A stretch of DNA of 64,000 nt from Acestrorhynchus altus (lineage: Eukaryota; Chordata; Actinopteri; Characiformes; Acestrorhynchidae), in the NCBI GenBank assembly GCA_034509495.1, contig CM067504.1, positions 3,561,336-3,625,335 on the forward strand, read 5' to 3'. The notes below the pieces were generated by a model. It was not told the origin of the DNA. It did no database searches and was given only the letters and a program-made list of their open reading frames with translations. How positions within the stretch are numbered: position 1 is the stretch's first letter; every line of letters begins with the position of its first letter. A program made the translations under genes and the position numbers. This document shows positions 45,560 through 56,589 of this stretch, piece by piece.

Positions 45560-45890
45560 TTGTTTGTGTTTTTCTGGAAGCAATAAGGGTTGGTATAGGT
45601 AGTGTGTGCCCAGTGCTGCTCAAGGCGCCTGGGGCTATGGGTTCAATTCTCGCTCTGGTCACTGTCTGTGAGGAGTTTGTTTTGTTTTCCCATGTCTGTG
45701 TGGGTTTCCTGGAACTGCTCTGGTTTCGTCCCACAACACAACTGCTAGGTGAACTGGTTATGTAAACTGCCCCTAGGTGTGAGTGGGTGAGTGAATAGTG
45801 TGGCATCCTGCCCTGTCCAGGGGATATTCCTGTTTTGCACTTAATGATTCCAGGTAGACCCCAGAAGAAAGAAGATGAATGAATGAAAGC
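45560..45890 (+). mobile_element. V-SINE-like element
   Basis: B-box-like GGGTTCAATTCTCG, central GTGTGGGTTTCCTGGAACTG, GGTGAACTGGTTATGTAAAC and the tail GAATGAATGAAAG follow the V-SINE order. Diverged, with the head adjacent to the GT array. Confidence 0.7.
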
Positions 45891-45959
45891 AGAAGGTGAA
45901 GCGGTGGTGCTTGAAAATGTATTCTTAATTTTTGCGTTTATCCAAAACGAAGACTATAC

Positions 45960-46345
45960 GTGAATAAGGAGAACCAAATCAAATAGACGGGAGCCAATTA
46001 TCACGCTTGTTTATTTATTGAGAAGATGATCCAGTGTTTGGTATGTGGTCCTGTAGGATCAGAAGACCTGAAGGTGAAATTAGAGTCAGGTGTTTTCCAT
46101 CAATGGGAGACAATCAGGTGTGAGTGGGCGTGGCCTGCTTTATTTAAAGAACAGAGATCCATCAAAGTCTGATCTTCACAACGAATGTTTGTGGATGTCT
46201 ATCAGGGCTCGAACAAATTGGATTTCTGAAGAGCTCAGAAGAAGAGCTGTTGATGCTCATCTGGCTGGAAAAGGGTACAAACATCTGTAAGGTTGTTTGG
46301 ACTCCTCGGATCCACAGTCAGACAGATTGTGTACAAATGGAATCG
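45960..46345 (+). pseudogene. Tc1-type transposase N-terminal fragment with leader
   Basis: The leader TTCCATCAATGGGAGACAAT and CCTGCTTTATTTAAAGAACA is typical of one fish Tc1 lineage. The frame then reads WISEELRRRAVDAHLAGKGY, shifts near 46285, and continues LFGLLGSTVRQIVYKWNRY, the first helix-turn-helix. The sequence ends at about 46345 where a VNTR element copy begins, so the rest of the transposase is missing here. Confidence 0.85.
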
Positions 46346-46575
46346 TTATTAATGATTAATTCAATATCTTGGTCGGTGATGTCATCAGTCTGGATGCAGG
46401 CTGAGCAGTAAACATGCACTGGAAGCTCCTTAGGCATTTAAACTGGGATTAATGTGGAAATGAATGAAGTTTAGCAGATTCTCAGATGGATTACTCGAAG
46501 ATGATTCATCACTCAATGAAAAGTCATGATTATGTCGGATAAGCCTTGCAGTTTGTTATGTGTATCACATCTGTA
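46346..46575 (-). mobile_element. GC-box VNTR element, copy H (array almost lost)
   Basis: TCGGTGATGTCATCAGTCTG and ATGCAGGCTGAGCAGTAAAC show the array reduced to a remnant with no GC box. The left half follows: CATGCACTGGAAGCTCCTTA, TTTAAACTGGGATTAATGTG, GATGGATTACTCGAAGATGA. It inserted into or next to a Tc1 element. Confidence 0.75.
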
Positions 46576-47132
46576 GGTTCATCCACAGCTTCCTACTGAA
46601 GAACCTCCAAATGTTCTTCAGTGATCTTGTCCTTTCAACAGTGTGCTCAAGGAATATGTCAATTCTGTTGTTTTCATGAGTAAATAAGTAGTTATAATAT
46701 TTCCCAAACCTCTTATTAACGCACTTGCCGTACATAATCCCGGCTTTTAACAAACACAGAGAACGCGGTGATACCGTACTTGCTCGCTGCTCCTGAAATG
46801 ACCTTTTAATCCTCGTAATTATCGAGCACCTGCTTAATACCGGTCTGTGAGACCTCTCTGAAAAGCCTTATCTCAAAGTGGCGACAAAACATTCTTTTAC
46901 ATTTAACTTTCCTCAAGACATCTTGTCAGAAGTTGTCTTTTTGTGGCAGCATCTCAAGTTTCTGGAAGATGAAATCCCTGTCAGCTATGTCACCTTATTT
47001 GAGGCCAACCTCTGAATCCCTCGGAATTGTGAGAACACAAAGCCGTTATGAATTTGTCACCTCCTGTCGGTTTATCTCTCAGAGGCAGACTCTTTCTCTC
47101 TCTCCCTTTCTGTCTCTCTCTCTCTCTCCCAC

Positions 47133-47176
<44 letters not shown>

Positions 47177-47728
47177 TCACAATATATTGTGGTGACTGGA
47201 TTCCTGCTCTGCCAGGACTCTATTTCTCTCTCTTCCAAAGCAAAAAGCAGCAGGAACAAACTCAATGTTATCAGAAAATTATAAGACGGGAGTGAACCTC
47301 GCATCGACACACATTAACAGCCTCCTTTTTGTCTCTGACCGCACCATTCAGATCTCCACTGTACTCCGAATAATGTGCGTCCCTTTATAAATGGTAAGCC
47401 CTTTAGTGCAATTAGCCATTTTAACCCTCCGTTCAAATTCCACAAAGGAGGAGACTAAAGCAAATGGTCTGATAATTTGTCTGCAATTATGGACCTTTCA
47501 AAAAAATTAAAACCTTGTTTATAACTCTATTGTTGGGTTGTGGTCAGCAGTAGCCACTGCAAAGAGTCTGGGATTTTTTCAGTAGATAGTTTAGAGTATG
47601 AATGTTTAAATGCTTTGAACTCAGTTTGAAGACTCTACAGTGAAGAGTGATGAAAAAAAAAGTGTTGGGAATAAACAAATGACAGGACAGGATTTACATT
47701 ATTTTTGCCTCAGAATAAAATAACGCCA
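46576..47728. other. Unique sequence with CT/CA microsatellite, possible conserved elements
   Basis: (CT)n then (CA)n at 47096-47174. Flanks 46590-47090 and 47370-47510 are repeat-free and balanced (AGTGCAATTAGCCATTTTAA), plausible conserved noncoding DNA. Confidence 0.35.
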
Positions 47729-48606
47729 TTAACTCTTAAAACCGATGGCTTCAGGCTTCATTGCTCAGGATCAGAATAGCCTACAGGCACGATACACATA
47801 TCATAAACTAACTGTATTAAATTAAATCCCAGTTTAAATGCCAAAGTAGCTTCCAGTGCATGTTTACTGCTCTGTCCACGTGAACATGATCAACCTGCAT
47901 ACAGACTCTGACTGATCAGAGAGAGGGGGCGGGGCTGATGCTCAACCTGCATACAGACTTTGACTGATCAGAGAGAGGGGGCGGGGCTGATGCTCAACCT
48001 GCATACAGACTCTGACTAATCAAAGAGAGGGGGCGGGGCTACTGATTTCACTGACCCTAATATTGGGTTATAGGGGAAAATGAAAAGGAATGGGCTGTTT
48101 GATGTACACATTGTTCAAATTTCAGAATAAAGTCATGAAAAAACTGATGCATAAATAAATTTAAAAAGGTTATTCATCTTTTATTATAAAATATTTTACA
48201 TGTATTATTATAAATATGTGTGGCAATCAAATTATTACAAATAAATCTTGCAATTTTAGCTCAAAAAACTCTGGATGATTAAATTCCAACAGGACTTTGG
48301 ATTTGGATTTTTTTTTTCCTTATTAGTAAGTAAGGAATAAACAAACACACTAACAAACAAAAAAACAAACAAATAAATGAAGGTGTAAATGCATTTTTAA
48401 TAAAACCATGGTCAAATTCATAGAAATATTTACATTATCTTAATTTTTACATCCAATGAAGATAAATAGCCCATGATCTCCTGAAACTAACAATATCTGG
48501 TTTGTATGAGTGTCTCCTACAAATACTTTTCTAACTTTATTGTGAATAAAAGTACATTCAACTATGAAAACATCCCACAAAATTGGCCTGAAAGTCAAAT
48601 CATTAA
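47729..48606 (+). mobile_element. GC-box VNTR element, copy I (3 units, full length, TTAA at both ends)
   Basis: TTAA at 47729-47732 is followed by CTCTTAAAACCGATGG; TTAA at 48603-48606 closes the right end. The left half is complete (TCAGGATCAGAATAGCC, AAATCCCAGTTTAAATGCCA, CTCTGTCCACGTGAACATGA). Three units lie at about 47891-48043. The complete right half reads CACTGACCCTAATATTGGGT, ATTTCAGAATAAAGTCATGA, ATCTCCTGAAACTAACAATA, ACAAAATTGGCCTGAAAGT. About 878 bp; the best full-length representative. Confidence 0.9.
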
Positions 48607-49675
48607 ACCAAAATAAGGAGGAACAAATCCAATGTTCCCATGAACAGGAGCACTTGTGCTGTCCTGGATCCTTCACCACAAATGTCTTTGAGTGACCGAG
48701 ACCTCTTTCATTTTAGCTTCGACAGCCACACTGCAAAGACGGAAACGGCTGCCTCTTTATCAGGATATTAAAATTCCAGACACCTTAACTTTGAAGTGAA
48801 TGGCAGTAAATGTGTTTTCATACTTAAATGAGGACACAGTTCTGCCCTTTGTGTGTGAAAGAGGGCCAGTGAAAGTGAGAGAGGGGGAAAAAAGAATAAA
48901 ATATCACAAATTCCACTGGGGGGCAGGTTTATTTCTACAGAATGTTAGCGGATCTCCCCTGCTGCTTTGAATTCTGTCACAAACGCAAGGATGTGCAACT
49001 CCAAATGTCACTTTCTGTGCTCAGTGTAACGGCAGCTTTATCTCATCCAGGGGGAAGGGATAACTGGTCATATACATGTAATGAGTGGTATGGCATTTTC
49101 AGTGAGCTTGTTCCAGCATAATGAATATCCTAAAATGATCCCAAGCATAAAAATAAAATGATATGGTAAAGCTGTAATAAGTGAAATTAGGCCAGTCACC
49201 TAGACGTAACACTGCATTGTGTTAATCCATTCCCTATTCAGACTGGATTCGTGTATCAGGGGAACGGCTGTAGTAAGCAATTTACACGTCTTATGAGTGA
49301 TGAAACTCTGGCATCTGTATGGCAATGAAATCATCACAGAATGGGTGAGTTTAGTACGTGTATATTTGCATCTCATTATCATGTATGAACACTCCATTCA
49401 TACATGCGTAAATGTGTAAATGAAAAGCAGAGCCAGCCTGTGGGAAAGGTGGTGTAGGTAAATGCTTTGCCCACCATCCATCCAAAAGGGATTCCAGGCC
49501 ACTCCAATAAAGTCATATAGGAGATAATATTATTTCAGGTGAACTCAGGCTACTCAATTATATCTTCATTTACTATGTAAATTTAAACAGAATTTAAATA
49601 TTTCTATTAATTTGACAATGTTTTGCTCAAATATTTACTTGCACTTACAATTTATTTTGTTTAAAAGGACTAAAA
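48607..49675. other. Unique sequence, possible conserved noncoding element
   Basis: 48700-49110 is repeat-free and balanced. No exon recognised. Confidence 0.3.
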
Positions 49676-49679
49676 AACT

Positions 49680-50365
49680 TTGTCAGAAATCCTCTTGGTC
49701 ATCCAGAGTGTTTTGAGTAATAATTTTAATTTTAATTGTGATTGAGTTAATTAAAATACTTAAAAAAATACTTGACACTGGTCCAAATAAAAATAAAAGT
49801 GTGTACTTTTAATTATTTATTTATTTATTTATTTATTTTCATTTATATATGTATCAGTATTAACCTTTCTCAGGATTTATATTCTGAGATCACTGTCTTA
49901 GCAAAGAAGGAGAGAGAAACCCCTGTATGCAGGTAAAGCATCAGCCCCGCCCCCTCTCTCTGATCAGTCAGAGTCTGTATGCAGGTAAAGCATCAGCCCC
50001 GCCCCCTCTCTCTGATCAGTCAGGGTCTGTATGCAGGTTGAGAGTCAGCCCCGCCCCCTCTCTCTGATCAGTCAGAGTCTGTATGCAGGTTGAGCATCAG
50101 CCCCGCCCCCTCTCTCTGATCAGTCACAGAGTCTGTATGCAGGTTGAGCATCAGCCCCGCCCCCTCTCTTTGGCATTTAAACTGGGATTTAACTCAGTTG
50201 GAACACAAATGTTTTTTAGCTGTTTACCAAGTTTGTTTACCCATAGATAGTTCACCACACAATGATGTGATCGTCTGGTTTGGTATGATATGTGTATCCT
50301 GCCTGTTGGCTACTCTGATCCTGAGATATGAAGCTTAGAAAACAGCATGTTACTGCTTTTAAATC
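49680..50365 (-). mobile_element. GC-box VNTR element, copy J (5 units)
   Basis: The right half includes TATATATGTATCAGTATTAA and TTCTCAGGATTTATATTCTG. Five GC boxes lie at 49922-50169; the first two units share the variant GCAGGTAAAGCATC. The array then jumps straight to TTTGGCATTTAAACTGGGAT, so the CACGTG/CATGCACTGG segment was deleted. The left part runs to CTGAGATATGAAGCTTAGAA. Confidence 0.85.
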
Positions 50366-50984
50366 ATGTAAAATGATGGCTTTAGTATTATTTGGGTAAA
50401 AAGAATCAGATAAATGATCGCACTTCTTCTGGTTCTAATCTCAAGAACGTGTTCATCCTTCAGCATGAAAGGAACGACTCTGAATAAAGGACAATGGACA
50501 GTAGAAAGCCCCTCTATTGCTATTGTTTGACAAGGTAAGTGAGCCCATTGAAAAGCACTTTAGGAGAAATGGATGATGATTTGTTCATTAAAATAGCTTT
50601 AAATAACAGTCCACAATTAAAACGATGTTATACGTCTTCCACTCAAAATATCATTACCTGTAAGTGCTCATTGCCTTACAGCAGCCTCTTCTTCGAAAGG
50701 AGGACAGATGAATTGAGGTTCAGCCTGATGAAAATCTGTTACAGCTGCTTTAAATGCTGTTGGTTTCTTGGACACTTATGAAACAAATGATGCAACACTA
50801 ACTTCACTTGAAAAGCGATATGAGTCCAACTGATGGAACATTCTCCTTGAAAAGGGTCAGAAGAAGGATCATGTGCTGAAGACACCATCTGCTCTGAGGT
50901 AGCTGACCGCACTGACCATATGACTTTGCTTTTCCCAGGTCATGAGGTTCCAGGAAAGCACTGTATATATATATATATATATAT
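50366..50984. other. Unique sequence ending in (TA)n
   Basis: (TA)n at 50963-50984. No gene recognised. Confidence 0.45.
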
Positions 50985-51362
50985 ACTCACTCTGATCAAC
51001 CATTACATTAAAACCACCTCCCTTATATTATCTGCTGCTGAAACAGCTCTCACTCGATGATTATTGGACTTTACAAGGCCTCTGAAGGTGTCTGAAAGTA
51101 TCTGGCACCAATATATTAGCATCAGATCCTAAGTCCTGTAAGTTAAGCTTCCATGGATTGGACAAATGAGCCTTGAGTGCCTATGAGCTTGTCACCATGT
51201 CTCTCCCTCATTGGTAGGGCTCTTGGTAGGTACTGACCACTGCAGACCCAGGATTTGAAGATGCTCTGATTCATCTAGCTTTCGAAGTTTGGCTCATTTT
51301 GGAATATAGAGATTTGCTCTGTAATATGTATGTTGCAACAGTTATGGCTGGCTGGTGTAAGT
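50985..51362. mobile_element. Non-autonomous DNA transposon with TGATCAACCATTACATTA terminus
   Basis: Left end CTGATCAACCATTACATTAA and right end CAGTTATGGCTGGCTGGTGT are imperfect inverted repeats. The middle (AAGTATCTGGCACCAATATA, CATCAGATCCTAAGTCCTG, GGTACTGACCACTGCAGACC) matches, with large internal deletions, a widespread fish element I recognise from memory. Its termini resemble those of the palindromic dispersed repeat (CAGCCATAACATTATGACC), so the two may be mobilised by the same enzyme; that is inference. Confidence 0.75.
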
Positions 51363-51409
51363 GTACACCTTAAAAAAAACACAGCCTTATACATCTTCTG
51401 AATTTCAGA

Positions 51410-52070
51410 ACAGGGTAACAAGAAAAATTAATTTGTCATTATTGTTTTGCACCCAGAAGGACGTGTGGGATTGCAGAGCTGTTGGGAAGGAAGATCTGAT
51501 CAATATTTAATGATCTGCACATACAGAAGTGGTGTCTCTCAGTACGGCGTCGGGTTTAACGCAACATGCCAGGCGTCTCTGCATGGAGTTGTAGAGGTTC
51601 CTAATGGTGTCCTGTGATGATCCATCCCATGCAGCTTGAATGTTCTCACTCAGTTCTGCAGATGGTGTGGTAGGGGTGGAGTGTTGATAGAGCGTCCAAT
51701 AGCATCCCACACATTTTCAATCAGGGACAGGTCTGGAGATGAGACCGACCACGGTGTAGTATCTGTGTCTTCAAGATGAGATCTTGAAGTATGTGGACGA
51801 GCATCGTCCTGTTGGAACAGAGCACCAGACTGTGTGCAGAAAAGGTAGAACCACTGGTTGCAGGACCTCATTAACGTAACGCTGGGCTGTTAAAGTGTCT
51901 GTAATGAAGACCAAAGGTGATCGGCCATTGTACAACAAATTGTTGATCTTGGTGCTGACCATGGTGCCTCCACACATTGATTCATTGGTTGTGTCCAACA
52001 AGACAAAAGGGAGACTTGGCACTGAAGATGACCTGCCGCCATTGCAGCCGTGCACCTCAATCGAATGGTG
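51410..52070 (-). pseudogene. Tc1-type transposase remnant (catalytic half)
   Basis: On the minus strand, from 52055 down: GRSPLVFITDTLTAQRYVNE and VLQPVVLPFL, then GALFQQDDARPHT in a shifted frame, TTPWSVSSPDLSLIENVWDA, and the C-terminal NLYNSMQRRLACCVKPDAVL. This is the most complete C-terminal copy of the family besides 10940-11495. The N-terminal DNA-binding domain is absent, and a small deletion follows the second Asp. The 3' end CCTTCTGGGTGCAAAACAAT is shared with 44945-45270. Confidence 0.85.
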
Positions 52071-52468
52071 TTTTTGAGGATGATTGTATAATTTGCATGG
52101 GATTATGTTCTTTAGCTACTTCAAATATTTAAATGCCATCCAGGAAAGCTTGGATTAGACAGACGAGGCATTTGTTTTGGATTAAAACAAACATCTAACG
52201 CCTCTCTTATTCAAACATTCTCTCCACATCCACTGTTATGGAAATATACTCAAGGCTTACCTTGCTTTGTGCCATTCAACACTCTCCCCAGAGTACTCAC
52301 ACCTGTTACTCTGCTCATCAGCACCAAAGCTCCCAGTCCAAAACAAACTCTTTTAGTACCATTTATTTATTTATTTATTTATTTATTTAGTTATTTATTC
52401 ATTCATTCATTCATTCATTTATTTATTGGAATTATGTATTCATTAGGTTAGGTAATACATCTGTGTGT

Positions 52469-52512
<44 letters not shown>

Positions 52513-52645
52513 ATCCTACATATTAGTTTCCATTATAGACACTTTTCCTCATGTGTTAAATGGATGGATGGCTGAATAAACAAACAAACAAACAAACAAA
52601 CAAACAAACAAACAAATAAATAAATAAATAAGAAAGATAGGTTTT
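52071..52645. repeat. Simple-repeat cluster: (TTTA)n, (GT)n, (CAAA/TAAA)n
   Basis: (TTTA/TTCA)n at 52361-52428, (GT)n at 52462-52511, (CAAA)n then (TAAA)n at 52575-52632. The 60-codon frame at 52269-52451 arises from the TTTA run. Confidence 0.9.
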
Positions 52646-52649
52646 GATA

Positions 52650-53172
52650 TCTTCATTATTTCACTGATCATTCTGTGTGTTTCTGAGTTGAAAATGTCCA
52701 TTAATCATTTGTAATGAATAGATTAACAAGGATATTTATGTTGTTCTTCAAAATACTTGGTCCAAAAAAAAAACACACACATAAATGTCCTTTATTATGT
52801 TGTCATGTATCAATATTATGCTTTCTCAGGAACTTTATTCTGAACTTTAACACCATGTGAGCGAAATGTGGTTTCCACTGTTCCTCCAACATGTGGGTCA
52901 GTGATGTCATCAGCCCCACCCCTCTTGCTCTTCAGTCAGAGTCTGCATGCAGGTTGAGCATGTTCATGTAAACAGACCAGTAAACATGCACCGGAAACCT
53001 TCTTTGGCATTTAAACTGGGATTTAATTGGATTAGAAATGAGTGATTCTTTGCTGTGTTCTGAGCTCGATAACTCACGGACAAATGTAGGTTACTCAGAT
53101 CCTGAGACATGAAGCTTAGAACACAGCATGTAAGTTCCCCACAAACTGTGGGTCTCGGGTTCTAAGAGTTAA
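52650..53172 (-). mobile_element. GC-box VNTR element, copy K (1 unit, left terminus intact)
   Basis: Right-half blocks (CTTGGTCCAAAAAAAAAACA, GTCATGTATCAATATTATGC) precede a single decayed unit GCCCCACCCCTCTTGCTCTT with a mutated GC box. The complete left half ends CGGGTTCTAAGAGTTAA, with TTAA at 53169-53172. Shows that one-unit copies exist. Confidence 0.85.
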
Positions 53173-54147
53173 TCCCACCTCATTCACATACGTCTGTGAT
53201 TTTATTGGCTGATTGCAAAGTAGAAATCTGATTATTGCCTTATTCATATAAACCTGGAGTTTTCTCATGATCTGATCACCGAAATGCATGTAAATGTGTT
53301 GATCGGACAACTGACAAAATCTGCTTTTCCGCTGTCGTCACGTAAACACCCTCAGAAATCAATATAGTGCTTAGGCTTGTTTGTGAGCTGTACTTTAGGT
53401 GTATTGATTTATATTTTCTCTCTTTGAAGCCCCACTGCTCTGTGTTGTATTATCCTGCATTCGTTACCCTGGGAGGAACCCTTGAATTCATCCACTGGAC
53501 CTGTGTGTTTGTGCAGGTCTTCGATTATTTACAGAGCTAGTGGTGATACGATCTAGCTGGTCGACTTGTGCATAATTTCCACCTCCTCTGACTCATTGTT
53601 GCGCGTCTCATACTGTGTTTCTGTGCCTGTTTCTTTCATCTGCCAAGAAAATAAGTCTTTGCATCAAATCTTTCAGTCTCACTGTAGTCAAATGCACGTG
53701 TTGATAAAATGCTTCCATACTTCCGTCCTTTCATGTGGCGCTGTACCGAACATAAATCAAGGTTGATGTTCTTCAAGCTGCCGCACTTCAGTTTGCCGCT
53801 GATAAAGACTGAGTGCGCTGTGAGTTGCTGTTTTCTCTGCATTTGTTTTCAGTACATTGTCAGAACTGTCATCACCTATGCCTTCCAAGGTAATGAAAGG
53901 ACGGATGTCTGCTATGTTGGCTCTCCATCGTGGATATGTCACGGGTGTGTTGCTGGGGTTGACGAACACCTACCTTTCACATTGCAATGAAGGGACAACA
54001 TATCAGTCTAGGCCATAGTTTTCAGCACTGGACAGCTCAACCTCCACATTGTTACCAAGTATGGAACTTGTCCACTTGCTCTGGAATGACAGGAATAGGC
54101 ACCAAATAGCAAATCCATACAGTTCAAATCTCAACTTGTACAGAGTC
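53173..54147. other. Unique sequence with a possible small exon
   Basis: No known gene. A stretch at 53828-53895 has a good splice-acceptor-like tract and a donor-like GTAATG around 37 bases; see the separate entry. Confidence 0.35.
53853..53889 (+). other. Possible 37-nt exon (weak)
   Basis: A pyrimidine-rich tract TTTTCTCTGCATTTGTTTTC ends in AG at 53851-53852. The next 37 bases are followed by GTAATG at 53890. One frame reads YIVRTVITYAFQ with no stop, but I do not recognise the protein. Such signals occur by chance in a window this size. Confidence 0.12.
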
Positions 54148-54300
54148 GAGTGACATTATATGACCACCTCCTTGTTTCTCCATGTGGTGGTCGTGTGGGG
54201 TCCTGATCATTGAAGATCAGGGTGAAAGGAGGAGAATAAAGTCTGCAGAGAAACAGATGAACTACAGTCTGGAATTATGGAACTATAATGGTGAGTGGAG
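54148..54300. mobile_element. Palindromic dispersed repeat, copy 9 (fragment)
   Basis: ATGACCACCTCCTTGTTTCT, GTGGGGTCCTGATCATTGAA, GATCAGGGTGAAAGGAGGAG and AAACAGATGAACTACAGTCT match one arm of the family; both termini are absent. Confidence 0.75.
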
Positions 54301-54580
54301 TTTAATGACAATTGTAGAAACACAGAGGTGCTCTTAATAATGTGACTAATAATGCGACTGTGTGCATTCTCTACTGCATCTCAAGGAATTTCTTGTTATC
54401 GTAATGGCTTATAAGTCATGAAAATCAGAAATGAAAACAGAATCTTATCCAGAATAGATAATATTTAGTAAAACTTTGTTTATATTCAAACACAATCAAA
54501 GTTCATACAAAAATAAAATATAAAAATGTACTTTTTTAATAAAATTTTGAGACAAATTAAATTTGTTCAAAATATTCTAA
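54301..54580. other. AT-rich unique sequence
   Basis: Nothing recognised. Confidence 0.4.
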
Positions 54581-54584
54581 TTCT

Positions 54585-54784
54585 ATGGTGGCACGGTGGC
54601 ACAGTGGATAGCGCTGTAGCCTCACAGAAAGATGGACCTGGGTTTGATCGCCAGGTGGGGCGACCTGGGAAGTTTCTGTGTGGAGTTGGCATGTTCTCCC
54701 CGTGTTCGTGTGGGTTTCCTCTGGGTACTCCGGTTTCCCCCACAGACCACCATGGTAGGTGAATTGGTGACTCTAAAGTGGCCC

Positions 54785-54831
<47 letters not shown>

Positions 54832-54945
54832 CCTACGATGGACTAGCGCCCTGTGTAGGGTTGTTTCCCGCCTAGTTGCCGGCTGGGCACCGGCTCCCTG
54901 TGACCCTATTCAGGAATAATCGGTACAGAATATGGACGGATTCTA
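54585..54945 (+). mobile_element. V-SINE-like element, best copy
   Basis: tRNA-like head GGTGGCACAGTGGATAGCGC (A box) and GGGTTTGATCGCC (B box) are followed by the conserved centre GGCATGTTCTCCCCGTGTTC and GTGGGTTTCCTCTGGGTACT, then GGTGAATTGGTGACTCTAAA. An expanded (GT)n lies at 54788-54828, and the tail reads GCGCCCTACGATGGACTAGC and ATCGGTACAGAATATGGACG. RNA polymerase III transcription from the A/B boxes is the known mode for this class; activity of this copy is unknown. Confidence 0.85.
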
Positions 54946-56035
54946 ATTCTCTGAAATGCACTAAGCTGCACTAGTAGAAGATATGAATGCCTCCAGAATG
55001 AACATGGACTATTTCTGAACCTTCTTCCCAAGAATGAGTGTGTGTTTTTGAATCTCTCTAATGTATTTTCAACATATTTAGCTGTCCGGCATTCAGTAAG
55101 TCTGCTTTAAAGACAACGGGGCAATTCCGAAACCAATGCATGTTTAGTCTCATGACTTTTTCAGCATCGGAATAATCAATTCGGTTGTTCAGTCTTTGAA
55201 GGCTGCAACTTTTACAGCTTTACTTTACAGCCTTGTTCTTTAGCCCAGTCTGCTTTTTTGCTGGTTTGACCTAGTTGGGTGGTTTTGCTTTCGGCTACTC
55301 TGCTCCTTTACTGTGCATTTGGGTTAGTAATGTGAAACACGCTGTTGAGCTTTTATTTTACCCTTTACTTTACTAATATAATCCTCAGAGTACGATGGAC
55401 AAAGAGCAGTTATCAATATGATTTTGTGGAAACCTGTAGCTTAAGATACTTCATGGAAAATGATGTTATATACAACAGCCTCTATATGCAGCTTCTCTTC
55501 CAATATCACATTAACACACATGGCTGGACTATTCCTCTTTCAGGAGAGGAACAGAACAGAAAGTGTGTGTGAAAGCTGATATACAAGCCACAGTCTACAA
55601 GGTTATGTTCACACAGCAGGAACATTTATGAGGAATGCTGAGTTAGATTGATAAAAATGTAGCATCTCTGTTCAGACTGAGCCACCTTGAGGAATTCGAT
55701 ATGGATTGGATTTCAAAACCACATATGAAAGTGAGCCGAATCTGAATTGGAAACGTCAGATTCAGTGCGATATTTTCATTCCTTCTCACACACAAATGAA
55801 ACATCTGGATCCGATGTGATGGAATTGATCGGATTTGGGCCACTTTTATGCAGCCACTTACTTAAAACTACAGTGAGGAAAGGGAATAACTGGCCACTGG
55901 GACGACCAGAGCAAATCCCAGTGGGCCAGTATGGGTGTGGGCTGCTGAGAGGGTGAAGTGGTTGGAAAGTGGTCGAAAGCCGGTCGACAAAACAAATTGT
56001 GTTGCCAGTCCAGCCCTGTGTGAAGAAGACATCGT

Positions 56036-56038
<3 letters not shown>
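54946..56038. other. Unique noncoding sequence
   Basis: No gene or repeat recognised. Confidence 0.45.

Positions 56039-56093
<55 letters not shown>
56039..56093. repeat. (CA)n microsatellite
   Basis: Uninterrupted CA run of about 27 units; source of the Cys/Val and His/Thr false frames nearby. Confidence 0.97.
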
Positions 56094-56098
<5 letters not shown>

Positions 56099-56585
56099 AA
56101 ATAATGTAGGATTTTCTCTCCGTCTCCAGCAGCATTTTGAACATTCTCTGTCCACATGAGATGCAAACATTTCTCAAAAACAGCAAACCTAACTCTAACA
56201 CTAACGTGAGCATGCCAAACATCACAAAGTTGAATCTCAAGCGTAAAAACAGCCCAAAACGATGCCGGTAGTTTCCAGGTGCAGCCGGAAGCCTCTCAGT
56301 GTGAGACCAGCAGAGCTCTGTAACTCAATATCACACACAGACCCATTTATACCTGGGAAAGAGATTAAACACGCCACTATGTTGACCACATGACCAGTAA
56401 ACGAATAAAACTGTTAAAACTGAAGTGAAAAGATAGAAATGCCATGTGTCTGATTTTGCAGATGATGCTGCAGTTCTAGCATAAACCATTGTTAACACTC
56501 GGTGTCTGGCTGTGTTCATCTGATACTCAAAACAGAAGAATCATGAAAATTGTGAAATTAGAAGTCATTTATTGACTATAAACAC
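56094..56585. other. Unique noncoding sequence
   Basis: Nothing recognised. Confidence 0.4.
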
Positions 56586-56589
56586 AAAT

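Noticed and set aside
45344..45806. Frames of 79 to 139 codons with Cys/Val or His/Thr runs
   Set aside because: They combine a (GT)n array with a SINE; no protein family is visible.
54585..54660. Possible tRNA gene from the A- and B-box-like sequences
   Set aside because: It lacks a foldable cloverleaf and continues into the V-SINE body; it is a SINE promoter, not a tRNA.
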